DNA of 6,540 bases from an uncultured Oscillospiraceae bacterium (GCA_934589325.1 CAKTNU010000106.1:1-6540); one strand, 5' to 3'; numbered from the stretch's first letter, positions 1 through 6,379 are shown. The notes: generated by a model not told the origin, from the sequence alone. Numbers and translations are program-made.

Positions 1-685
1 CCTCTACCGGCATACAGCCCTCAAACACGCCCGCGTCGTCAAAGCCGTGTACCTCTGCTTCCTTGGCGCTGACAAGCTCCGCAATAAAAGCGAGGTACTC
101 GTCCTTTGTCATGGGGCAGTTTACATAATCCGCTGTGCCCTTGTCATAGCGCGAGGCGAAAAACGCATTATCCATATCAACGCTCTCAAGCGTGACTATC
201 GGGGCAACGGCATCATAAAAGTGCAGATCACTGTCGGGGCAGAGCTTTGCTATCTCGTCGGCTATCGCATCGCTGCTGAGAGGGCCGGTCGCAATTACGA
301 CCTCGCCCTCGGGTATCGCATCCGCCTCGGCGGTAACGAGTTCGATATTCTCATGCGCTTTCAGGGCGCGGGTTATATATTCAGAGAAGCCCTCGCGGTC
401 GACGGCGAGCGCACCGCCCGCAGCCACACGGTTTGCGTCGGCAGACTCCATGATGAGCGAACCCATTCGGCGCATCTCCGCTTTGAGAAGCCCTACGGCA
501 TTTGTCAGCTCATCGCTCCGCAGGGAGTTTGAGCAGACAAGCTCCGCAAAGCCGGCGGATTTATGCGCCGGTGTGAATTTCTCCGGCTTCATCTCTATAA
601 GTCTGACCTTGACGCCGCGCTTTGCGAGCTGCCATGCACATTCGCTCCCGGCAAGTCCTGCGCCCAGGACGCTTACTGTTTCCAT
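1..685 (-). CDS. trmFO: TrmFO, folate-dependent tRNA (uracil-54-C5)-methyltransferase, N-terminal part
   Basis: The first 228 residues are visible; the C-terminal part lies beyond the left edge (the family is usually about 435 residues). TrmFO is a cytoplasmic FAD enzyme that makes 5-methyluridine at position 54 of the tRNA T-loop, using methylenetetrahydrofolate as carbon donor and NAD(P)H as reductant. The sequence shows the N-terminal FAD-binding GAGLAG loop (residues 8-13), the family signature ELVCSNSLRSDEL (48-60) and FEGCMPVE (221-228). Cys51 and Cys224 sit where the two catalytic cysteines of the family are expected. The ATG at 685 is preceded by AAGGAAC, which overlaps the topA stop codon; only 12 bases separate the genes, so this is the distal gene of the operon and probably translationally coupled. 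In B. subtilis trmFO also follows topA. The assignment is nearly certain. Confidence 0.97.
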   Translation of the reverse strand, partial: METVSVLGAGLAGSECAWQLAKRGVKVRLIEMKPEKFTPAHKSAGFAELVCSNSLRSDELTNAVGLLKAEMRRMGSLIMESADANRVAAGGALAVDREGFSEYITRALKAHENIELVTAEADAIPEGEVVIATGPLSSDAIADEIAKLCPDSDLHFYDAVAPIVTLESVDMDNAFFASRYDKGTADYVNCPMTKDEYLAFIAELVSAKEAEVHGFDDAGVFEGCMPVE

Positions 686-697
686 ATAAATAGTTCC

Positions 698-2962
698 TTA
701 TTCTTTGTCTTTTTCGGTCTTTGCAGCAGTTTTTTTCGCTGTGGATTTCTTCGCAGCAGGCTTTTTAGCCGCTGCTTTCTTTGCCGCGGGCTTTTTCTCG
801 GCAGACTTTTCGGCCTCGCCGTTCTCCGGCTCTGCCTCGGTCTTTGCGGCAGCCTTCTTCTTGTAGCCGCGCTCGTCCTCGGGGACGAAGTTGGGGCAGG
901 TCTCATTTATGCAGAAGGGCTTCAGTGCGCCTCGGCCGCTGCGCTTGAACATCGTCTTGCCGCAGGCTGGGCAAAAGTCCTTTGTCGGCACATCCCATGT
1001 AATGAATCCGCACTCGGGGCCGCGCTCACATGCATAGAACACATAGCCCTTCTTCGAGGTGCGCTTTAGTATCTTGCCGCCGCACTTGGGGCATTTGCCT
1101 GGCATTTCTACTACTATCGGCTTTGTAAAGGTGCACTCCGGGAAGCCGGGGCAGGCAAGAAAATAGCCGAATTTACCCTTCTTAACGACCATCTGGCGGC
1201 CGCACACATCACAATGCTCGTCGCTGAGGACATCCGGCACCTTTATGCGCACGCCGTCCATAGCCTTCTCTGCGTCCTCCATCTCCTTGCTGAAGCCGCC
1301 GTAGAACTCCGCAAGCACCTCGCGCCATGCGGCCTTGCCCTTCTCTATCTCGTCAAGCTCATCCTCCATATGATTCGTGAACTTGAGGTCGACAATGTCG
1401 GCAAAATGTTCCTTCATCAGTCCTGTGACGACCTCGCCCAGCGGGGTCGGGCGCAGGTACTTGCCCTCTTTTATGACATAGTCATGGGAGGTTATAGTGG
1501 ATATGGTGGGTGCATAGGTGGAGGGGCGTCCTATCCCCTTCTCCTCCATGGCGCGGATAAGCGTCGCCTCAGTATATCTTGCGGGCGGCTGGGTGAACTG
1601 CTGGTCGGGCGTCATCTTTTCGAGGTTCAGCACCTCTCCCTCGCTCAGCGACGGGAGAGGGTTCGATATCTCGGCGCTCTCCTCGTCCTTCGCTTCTTCG
1701 TAGACCGCGGTATATCCCGCAAACTTCATCTCGGAGTAATTCGCCCTGAAGCTGCATCCGGCAGAGACCACATCCACGGAGACATTATCGTACACGGCGT
1801 TCGCCATCTGGCAGGCCGTGAAGCGCCCCCAGATGAGCCGGTAGAGCCTGTACTGCTCCTGCGTCAGATCCTTGCGCACCTGCTCAGGCGTAAGCTCGAC
1901 ATCCGTCGGGCGGATGGCCTCATGTGCATCCTGTGCACCGGCCTTAGTCTTGAAATGGCGCGGCTTACCTGGATAATACGCCTCGCCGTAGCGATTGATT
2001 ATATAGTCTCTCGCGGCAGCCAGAGCTTCCTCCGACAGACGCAGGGAGTCGGTTCGCATGTAGGTTATAAGACCTACGGTGCCGCGTCCTGTGATATCAA
2101 CGCCCTCGTAGAGCTGCTGCGCGATAGACATTGTACGGCGCGGCGTCATGCCGAGCCGCCGTGATGCCTCCTGCTGCAGCGTTGAGGTAATGAACGGAGG
2201 CGCGGGGCTGCGCTGCTTCTCGCCGCGCTTCACGGAATCGACCGTGAAGGGTTTGCCGTTTGTCAGATCGATTATCTCATTGACCTCGGCCTCACTGTGA
2301 AGCTCCTGCTTCTTCCCGTCGCGGCCGTAAAACCGCGCCGCAAAGCTGCCGCCATCTCCACGGCTCAAATGAGCGTCGAGCAGCCAATATTCCTCGCTGA
2401 CAAAGTTCTTTATCTCCTCCTCGCGGTCAACTACCATGCGCGTCGCGACCGACTGCACACGTCCCGCGGACAGGCCGCGCTTGACCTTCTTCCACAGCAG
2501 CGGAGACAGCTCATAGCCCACGATGCGGTCAAGGATACGCCGCGCCTGCTGCGCGTCGACAAGATCCTGATCTATATCCCGCGGATGCTGTATGCTCTCG
2601 GTGACGACCTTTTTCGTTATCTCATTGAAGGTGACTCGGCGCGCCTTCTCATCCGGCAGGTCGAGAAGCTCCTTGAGGTGCCAGGATATCGCCTCGCCCT
2701 CGCGGTCAGGGTCCGTCGCGAGATAGACGGTCTTTGCAGACTTTGCATCCTTTTTGAGCTGGTCGATAAGCTCCTTTTTGTCGCGGACAGGAATATATTT
2801 CGGCTCAAAGCCGTTCTCTATGTCAACACCCATCTTGCTCTTCGGCAGGTCGCGCAGATGGCCCATGGATGCCGTGACCTTATAGCCGCTGCCAAGATAT
2901 TTTTCAATGGTCTTTGCCTTCGCCGGTGATTCGACGATGACAAGATCCTTCGCTTTTGCCAT
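698..2962 (-). CDS. topA: DNA topoisomerase I (type IA) with basic C-terminal tail
   Basis: Complete, 754 residues. It relaxes negatively supercoiled DNA by cutting one strand through a 5'-phosphotyrosine link. The Toprim domain comes first, with the metal and general-acid residues in VESPAKAKT (Glu11) and DPDREGE (Asp84, Asp86, Glu88). The core follows, with SAGRVQS (165-171) and the active-site motif GLITYMRTDS, where Tyr301 is the nucleophile and Arg303 its usual partner. EKGIGRPSTYAPT (474-486) is another hallmark. Three C-terminal four-cysteine zinc fingers follow: C584/C587/C604/C610, C624/C627/C645/C651 and C664/C667/C684/C689. Residues about 701-754 form a charged tail, acidic first and then rich in KKPAAKK-like units; many Firmicute enzymes end at about 690-700 residues. 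The ATG at 2962 has GAGGAA overlapping the dprA TGA, 9 bases upstream, so coupled translation is likely. Confidence 0.98.
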   Translation of the reverse strand: MAKAKDLVIVESPAKAKTIEKYLGSGYKVTASMGHLRDLPKSKMGVDIENGFEPKYIPVRDKKELIDQLKKDAKSAKTVYLATDPDREGEAISWHLKELLDLPDEKARRVTFNEITKKVVTESIQHPRDIDQDLVDAQQARRILDRIVGYELSPLLWKKVKRGLSAGRVQSVATRMVVDREEEIKNFVSEEYWLLDAHLSRGDGGSFAARFYGRDGKKQELHSEAEVNEIIDLTNGKPFTVDSVKRGEKQRSPAPPFITSTLQQEASRRLGMTPRRTMSIAQQLYEGVDITGRGTVGLITYMRTDSLRLSEEALAAARDYIINRYGEAYYPGKPRHFKTKAGAQDAHEAIRPTDVELTPEQVRKDLTQEQYRLYRLIWGRFTACQMANAVYDNVSVDVVSAGCSFRANYSEMKFAGYTAVYEEAKDEESAEISNPLPSLSEGEVLNLEKMTPDQQFTQPPARYTEATLIRAMEEKGIGRPSTYAPTISTITSHDYVIKEGKYLRPTPLGEVVTGLMKEHFADIVDLKFTNHMEDELDEIEKGKAAWREVLAEFYGGFSKEMEDAEKAMDGVRIKVPDVLSDEHCDVCGRQMVVKKGKFGYFLACPGFPECTFTKPIVVEMPGKCPKCGGKILKRTSKKGYVFYACERGPECGFITWDVPTKDFCPACGKTMFKRSGRGALKPFCINETCPNFVPEDERGYKKKAAAKTEAEPENGEAEKSAEKKPAAKKAAAKKPAAKKSTAKKTAAKTEKDKE

Positions 2963-2971
2963 TGTATTTCC

Positions 2972-4162
2972 TCACTTTTTTGCTGTATTTATGACCACGC
3001 GCCGAGAAGAATCACGCCGGACTATGCCGCGTATCTCCATTACCGTGAGCTGTGACAGCACCTTTGCCGTGCTCAGCCCGGTGGCCGCAATAATATCGTC
3101 GATATGGCGGCTCTCTCCTCCAATGGCCTCGGCGATCTTCAGCTGATCACCGCTCAGTCCGCTGAGCCGTTCCTTCCAGTCAATATAATCGCTGTCTTTT
3201 TTATTGTCAACAGATTTTTTGGCGCCTATGTCCGGCTTTTCCTCCGCCGGCTCCTCTGCCGGGGCAATATTTGCCGCCTCACGGAGCTTTTCGGGGAACT
3301 GCGGCGCATATTCCATAAGAACATCCCAGCCGCAGGTGACAGGCTTAGAGCCGTCCCTTATCATCGCTATGGTGCCGACGCTGTTCGGCGAGTCGGCATT
3401 GCCCGGAACGGCGAATACCTCTTTGCCCTGCTCGATTGCTGTTGCGGCAAAAAGCTGCGTCCCGCTCCGCTCCGGTGCCTCAACGACCACGACGCCTACC
3501 GACAGACCGGCGGTTATGCGGTTGCGGTCACGGAAAAAGTGCTTCTCCGGCTTTGTGCCGGGCGGGTACTCGCTTATCAGCGAGGCTCTGGCAGCGACCT
3601 CGGCGGCCAAAGCGCCGTTTTCACATTCATGCGGAGTGCCGAGAACGCCGATGCAGCGCCCTCCGGCGAGCATCGCGCCTCTTGCAGCGGCGGCATCAAC
3701 TCCGCCGGTAAGTCCCGACACGACCATACCGCCGCAGCGGACTATCTCATAGGCAAGCTGCTTGCCCATTTTCAGGCCGTATGCGCTGGCGCGCCGCGTA
3801 CCGATAACGGCAATGGCCGCCTCGTCATCAACGTTTGGGAGCTTCCCCTTCACATAGATAACGGGCGGCGGCGCAAAAATATGCCTGAGCCGCTGAGGAT
3901 ATCCGGCGTCCTGCATTGTGACGATCCTTATACCCTGACGGACACAGGCAGCAGCTATCCAATCAGTATTTTTAATATCGCGCTTTTCAAGCGTCTCCGC
4001 GTCCTTCGGAGATATTCCCGCGGCGGACACAAACTCGCCGGCCGGCGCAAAAAACGCCTTCTCCGGATCGCCGTAGCGGTCAAGCAGAGCGGAGCGGGAT
4101 CTGGGGCTGACGGCAGCCGCCGAAAGCCACAGCCAGTATTTGATTGCCGACAAGCATATCAC
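2972..4162 (-). CDS. dprA: DprA/Smf, DNA-processing protein and RecA loader
   Basis: Complete, up to 396 residues. DprA binds incoming single-stranded DNA in natural transformation and loads RecA; it is also common in bacteria never shown to be transformable. Layout: a helical SAM/HhH-like N-terminal region (about 1-70), a Rossmann domain (about 75-283) with AVIGTRRAS (118-126), SEYPPGTKPE (197-206), RNRITAGLS (213-221) and EVFAVPGNADSPNS (248-261), a charged linker (about 290-330) and a DprA-type winged helix (about 336-393). The usual SGLA(R/K)GID-AAH stretch reads SGLTGGVDAAAA here (149-160), lacking the basic residue and the His. The start is uncertain. GTG at 4162 lies only 3 bases from AGAGAGG, while TTG at 4153 is 12 bases away and would give MSAIKYWLWL, a typical start for the family. 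The gap to the upstream methyltransferase gene is 27 bases. Confidence 0.95.
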   Translation of the reverse strand: MICLSAIKYWLWLSAAAVSPRSRSALLDRYGDPEKAFFAPAGEFVSAAGISPKDAETLEKRDIKNTDWIAAACVRQGIRIVTMQDAGYPQRLRHIFAPPPVIYVKGKLPNVDDEAAIAVIGTRRASAYGLKMGKQLAYEIVRCGGMVVSGLTGGVDAAAARGAMLAGGRCIGVLGTPHECENGALAAEVAARASLISEYPPGTKPEKHFFRDRNRITAGLSVGVVVVEAPERSGTQLFAATAIEQGKEVFAVPGNADSPNSVGTIAMIRDGSKPVTCGWDVLMEYAPQFPEKLREAANIAPAEEPAEEKPDIGAKKSVDNKKDSDYIDWKERLSGLSGDQLKIAEAIGGESRHIDDIIAATGLSTAKVLSQLTVMEIRGIVRRDSSRRVVINTAKK

Positions 4163-4189
4163 CGCCCTCTCTGCGATCTATAACACATT

Positions 4190-4951
4190 TCAGAATTTAT
4201 TTCTGCTCATTTCCCACATGATGACCGATGCGGCTACCCCTGCATTCAGCGATTCACTGTCCGGGTTCATCGGGATTATCACCTGCCCGGCGCACATTGA
4301 CAGAAGCTCTGCGCTCAGCCCCCGACCCTCACTGCCGACGGCTACTGCCGCATCCGAAAGCCGCACGCTCCTGAAATCTACCGCCCCGTCGCTCAGCGCC
4401 GCGCCGTACAGCGGCAGTCCGTTTTCTTCCAACACCGCAGTAAGACTGTCGAGCGGCAATTCAACGACGCGCTGCCGGAATATCGCACCCATCGTGGCGC
4501 GGACGGTCTTGGGGTTATAAAGATCGGCACAGCTGCCGGTAAGGATCACCGCGTCAATGTCAAATGCGTTCGCCGTGCGTATTACGGTGCCCACATTGCC
4601 GGGATCCTGCACACCTTCAAGAACTATCGCGTTTTTAAAGCCGCTTCCGCCGGGCGCACGCATCCGTACCGAAAAGAGAGGGCCGGGGCTGTTCTTCATC
4701 GGTGACGCATAATCAAAAAGCTCCGCCGCGGCAGCATACTCCTTTGCCCCGCAGAGCCCGTCGATCTCACCGGCACTTTCCTTCCACATGACAGACACTA
4801 TCTCCGCGCCATACTGGATGGCCTCGCGCAGTGTCTTGAGCCCGTCGCACAGGAATTGCCGCTGCTCACGGCGATACGCACCGTCTGCCGCAAGCGCCCT
4901 GACATGGGCGATGTATTGATTTTTTCTTGAGCTGATATGTTCGATTTCCAT
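4190..4951 (-). CDS. TrmH/SpoU-family (SPOUT) RNA methyltransferase
   Basis: Complete, 253 residues. The family transfers a methyl group from S-adenosylmethionine to a ribose 2'-OH in rRNA or tRNA; the target nucleotide cannot be read from this sequence. An N-terminal substrate-binding region of L30e-like type (about 1-95, starting MEIEHISSRKNQYI) is followed by the knotted SPOUT domain. Motif 1 is LEGVQDPGNVGTVIRTANAF (111-130, with Asn118 and Arg125), motif 2 is AVGSEGRGLS (204-213, Glu208), and motif 3 is IPMNPDSESLNAGVAASV (226-243, Asn237). This architecture is closest to the RlmB/YsgA-like subgroup, so a 23S rRNA 2'-O-methyltransferase is the best guess. The ATG at 4951 begins 6 bases after the tatD TGA. 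No usable Shine-Dalgarno precedes it (AGG lies one base from the ATG), so it probably depends on ribosomes finishing tatD. Confidence 0.93.
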   Translation of the reverse strand: MEIEHISSRKNQYIAHVRALAADGAYRREQRQFLCDGLKTLREAIQYGAEIVSVMWKESAGEIDGLCGAKEYAAAAELFDYASPMKNSPGPLFSVRMRAPGGSGFKNAIVLEGVQDPGNVGTVIRTANAFDIDAVILTGSCADLYNPKTVRATMGAIFRQRVVELPLDSLTAVLEENGLPLYGAALSDGAVDFRSVRLSDAAVAVGSEGRGLSAELLSMCAGQVIIPMNPDSESLNAGVAASVIMWEMSRNKF

Positions 4952-4957
4952 GCCTGA

Positions 4958-5716
4958 TCAAATGCCAAACAGCCTTCGGCCGTTTTCCAGCGTTATCTGC
5001 GCCGCGTCCTCCGGGCTGATATTTTTTATCTCCGCGAGCCTTTCACAGATGAACTTCAGATTTCTTGAATCATTGCGCTTTCCGCGCATGGGGACCGGCG
5101 CAAGATATGGGCTGTCAGTCTCGATGAGAACCCGGTCAAGCGGGCAAATCTCAAGCGTTTCCACGGTCCTGCGGGCGTTTTTATAAGTCAGCGGGCCGTC
5201 AAAGCCAAGGTACCAGCCGCGCTTCAGCAGCTCCTTCGCCATCTCTACGCTGCCGGAGTAGCAGTGGAATACGCCGCGCAGCTCCGGGTAACGGCAGATG
5301 ATCTCCATCGAATCCGCGTGCGCCTCCCTGTCGTGGATGATAACGGGCTGGTCCAGCTCCAGCGCCAGCTCCAGCTGTTGTGAAAACAAATGCTTCTGTT
5401 CCTCGCGGCGGCTTGCGTCCCAGTAGTAGTCCAAGCCGATTTCTCCGATGGCGACGCACCTCCCGTGCGCGGCCAGAGACCTGATATGCTCCAGATCAGC
5501 ATCCGCCATATTTGAAAGCTCTTCCGGATGAATACCGACAGCAGTGTAAACAAATGAATATTTCTCCGCCAGAGCTATCGCCGCCTCGCTGCTCTTAACA
5601 TCGCAGCCGGGATCGATAATAAGCTCCACGCCGCTTGAATACAGCTCCGGCAGGAGCTCCTCCCGGTCACCGTCAAAAGCGGGGTCATCGTAATGCGCAT
5701 GAGTATCAAAAAACAC
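4958..5716 (-). CDS. tatD: TatD-family metal-dependent deoxyribonuclease
   Basis: Complete, 252 residues, the normal family length. TatD proteins are cytoplasmic TIM-barrel metallohydrolases with 3'-5' exonuclease activity, linked in other species to DNA repair and DNA turnover. All metal-ligand positions are present: DTHAH (His6, His8), GEIGLDYYW (Glu92), IIHDRE (His128), FHCYSG (His151) and ETDSPYLAPVP (Asp201). GIHPEE (61-66) and RGKRND (211-216) are also typical. The start is GTG at 5716, supported by GGAGG six bases upstream and by the MFFDTHAHYDD start usual for the family. It is the first gene of the operon, about 85 bases downstream of the inferred transcription start. The TatD name is secure. 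Its link to the DNA-handling role of dprA and topA is inference from context. Confidence 0.96.
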   Translation of the reverse strand: MFFDTHAHYDDPAFDGDREELLPELYSSGVELIIDPGCDVKSSEAAIALAEKYSFVYTAVGIHPEELSNMADADLEHIRSLAAHGRCVAIGEIGLDYYWDASRREEQKHLFSQQLELALELDQPVIIHDREAHADSMEIICRYPELRGVFHCYSGSVEMAKELLKRGWYLGFDGPLTYKNARRTVETLEICPLDRVLIETDSPYLAPVPMRGKRNDSRNLKFICERLAEIKNISPEDAAQITLENGRRLFGI

Positions 5717-5737
5717 GGCTTCCCTCCCAGGGCAGCC
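5717..5737 (-). promoter_or_regulatory. tatD ribosome binding site inside a potential hairpin
   Basis: GGAGG (5727-5723) lies six bases before the GTG start of tatD and decides that start. The same bases can fold: GGCT (5737-5734) with AGCC (5720-5717), and CCC (5732-5730) with GGG (5724-5722), around a five-base loop and one G/A mismatch. A competing hairpin, GGGC (5741-5738) with GCCC (5733-5730), would free the Shine-Dalgarno. Whether this regulates anything is inference. Confidence 0.5.
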
Positions 5738-5781
5738 GCCCGTGCGCCTGCGCCATCTGAATCGTCGTTATAATACCTTAT

Positions 5782-5816
5782 CTGTATATTATATAGTAGG
5801 CAGTAAGATTATACAG
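5782..5816. repeat. Inverted repeat overlapping the operon -10 box
   Basis: CTGTATA (5782-5788) and TATACAG (5810-5816) are perfect 7-base inverted arms separated by 21 bases. One arm covers most of the -10 hexamer of the tatD promoter; the other lies in the early transcribed region. Because one arm lies upstream of the likely transcription start, it would act as DNA (an operator) rather than RNA. AT-rich sequence makes chance a real alternative. Confidence 0.35.
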
Positions 5817-5836
5817 AAAAATTTTCCGGATTGCAA
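5808..5836 (-). promoter_or_regulatory. Sigma-A-type promoter of the tatD-methyltransferase-dprA-topA-trmFO operon
   Basis: A perfect -10 TATAAT (5808-5813) lies exactly 17 bases from TTGCAA (5831-5836), which matches the -35 consensus TTGACA at four of six positions. Transcription would start near 5801, giving a leader of about 85 bases before the tatD GTG. The -35 box lies inside the right arm of the upstream terminator. Two further AT-rich boxes downstream (near 5788-5795 and 5769-5775) lack a good -35 box. Confidence 0.65.
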
Positions 5837-5856
5837 GAGCATTTGCAACCCGGAAA
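5817..5856 (-). terminator. Strong intrinsic terminator of the zinc-ribbon gene
   Basis: On the minus strand TTTCCGGGTTGCAA (5856-5843) pairs with TTGCAATCCGGAAA (5836-5823) over 14 positions, with a single G-U and a six-base loop. Then come one A and five T. On the plus strand the G-U becomes an A/C mismatch and the tail is poor, so it is directed toward lower coordinates. It ends the zinc-ribbon transcript about 90 bases after its stop codon and separates it from tatD. Confidence 0.88.
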
Positions 5857-5898
5857 CAAAAATTTCACAGTTCCCCCGATGCGGGAAACTTATTTTTG
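5857..5898 (-). terminator. Possible first hairpin of a tandem terminator
   Basis: On the minus strand an inner stem AGTTTCCC/GGGGAACT (8 pairs, one G-U, loop GCATCG) is flanked by CAAAAAT and ATTTTTG, which can pair outside it across a small internal loop. The A-tract, hairpin and T-tract layout resembles a bidirectional intrinsic terminator. The T-run starts several bases after the inner stem, so it may be weak. It sits between the zinc-ribbon gene and the stronger hairpin that follows directly. Confidence 0.45.
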
Positions 5899-5948
5899 AA
5901 ATCAGCAATACGGTCCGCCGCAGGATCATCCGAAAGTCGGAGCCGACT

Positions 5949-6188
5949 TTATTTCATTATCGGATTATTCAGCCATGAGCTGACCTTGCTTTCGTCTACG
6001 CCAAGACTTTTTGACAGGAAAACCACCATTTCATTGAAGTTCAGGGTCTTCATATGCTCGTAGTTCGTTTTGCTGTCGCCATCGTCAACGGGTCGCCCCT
6101 CCATGTATCCACATTCGTAGCACATATTGAGCGGGTATTTTCTGTGCGTGTCGAGCACCATTTCATTTCCGCAGCGCGGACATTTCAT
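5949..6188 (-). CDS. Small zinc-ribbon-like protein of unknown function
   Basis: A 79-residue protein that I do not recognise. Residues 1-31 carry two CxxC pairs (Cys3/Cys6 and Cys23/Cys26; MKCPRCGNEM and NMCYECGYMEGR), which should bind one zinc ion as a small ribbon. A polar acidic linker (about 34-45) leads to a probably helical C-terminal segment (LNFNEMVVFLSKSLGVDESKVSSWLNN, split here as 49-62 and 63-75) that looks like a compact two-helix unit. There is no signal peptide or membrane segment. Two more in-frame ATGs exist at 6206 and 6203, but GGAGG lies inside that extension, 8 bases before the ATG at 6188. I therefore take 6188 as the start. The gene stands alone between terminators, not in the tatD operon. 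Nucleic-acid or protein binding is possible but unproven. Confidence 0.82.
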   Translation of the reverse strand: MKCPRCGNEMVLDTHRKYPLNMCYECGYMEGRPVDDGDSKTNYEHMKTLNFNEMVVFLSKSLGVDESKVSSWLNNPIMK

Positions 6189-6195
6189 AGTTCCT

Positions 6196-6201
6196 ACCTC
6201 C
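6196..6201 (-). promoter_or_regulatory. Ribosome binding site that sets the zinc-ribbon start
   Basis: GGAGGT on the minus strand lies 7-8 bases before the ATG at 6188. The two upstream in-frame ATGs have no such element and would place this sequence inside the coding region, so the third ATG is preferred. Confidence 0.75.
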
Positions 6202-6206
6202 ATCAT

Positions 6207-6379
6207 TGATATACATTATTCCTGCAAGATATGCTTTTTTCATGTTAACTCAGGCCGGCGCAATATGCAATAATAATCTGTGAAATGACAATATTTCCGT
6301 GCATATCCGCGTATATGACCTGGACGGCTATGTAACTTTCGTGTATATTATGTACGCGAGTCCCCGGTGAACGGTATCT
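6207..6379. other. Non-coding spacer between hpf terminator and zinc-ribbon gene
   Basis: This spacer must hold the promoter of the zinc-ribbon gene, because the hpf terminator lies upstream of it. The best minus-strand candidate is weak: TTGTCA (6286-6291), an 18-base spacer, then CATATT (6262-6267), which would start RNA near 6255. AATAAT just before the ribosome binding site has no matching -35 box. I see no RNA gene or long repeat. The core GCATAT/ATATGC recurs near 6230, 6264 and 6302, which may be chance in AT-rich DNA. Confidence 0.35.

Noticed and set aside
47..532. 161-codon open frame on the plus strand
   Set aside because: It is the antisense shadow of trmFO, which carries clear catalytic signatures on the minus strand.
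698..860. Direct-repeat array in the DNA of the topA tail
   Set aside because: The repetition is at the amino-acid level (Lys/Ala/Pro); the DNA units are degenerate and in frame, so it is not a CRISPR or mobile repeat.
1214..2164. 316-codon open frame on the plus strand
   Set aside because: It lies wholly antisense to the conserved topA core, with no family signature or convincing start context.
2297..2929. 210-codon open frame on the plus strand
   Set aside because: It is antisense to the Toprim and core region of topA and has no independent support.
3104..4183. 359-codon open frame on the plus strand
   Set aside because: It is antisense to dprA, has low-complexity Arg/Gly/Ala-rich composition and no recognisable domain; it reflects GC-rich codon bias in dprA.
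5742..5978. 78-codon plus-strand frame across the tatD upstream spacer
   Set aside because: It runs through the terminator and promoter elements, has no ribosome binding site and overlaps the zinc-ribbon gene end on the other strand.
6166..6243. Short minus-strand frame starting MKKAYLAGIM that overlaps the zinc-ribbon start (26 codons)
   Set aside because: It has no Shine-Dalgarno and no recognisable leader-peptide feature such as a codon run; probably chance.
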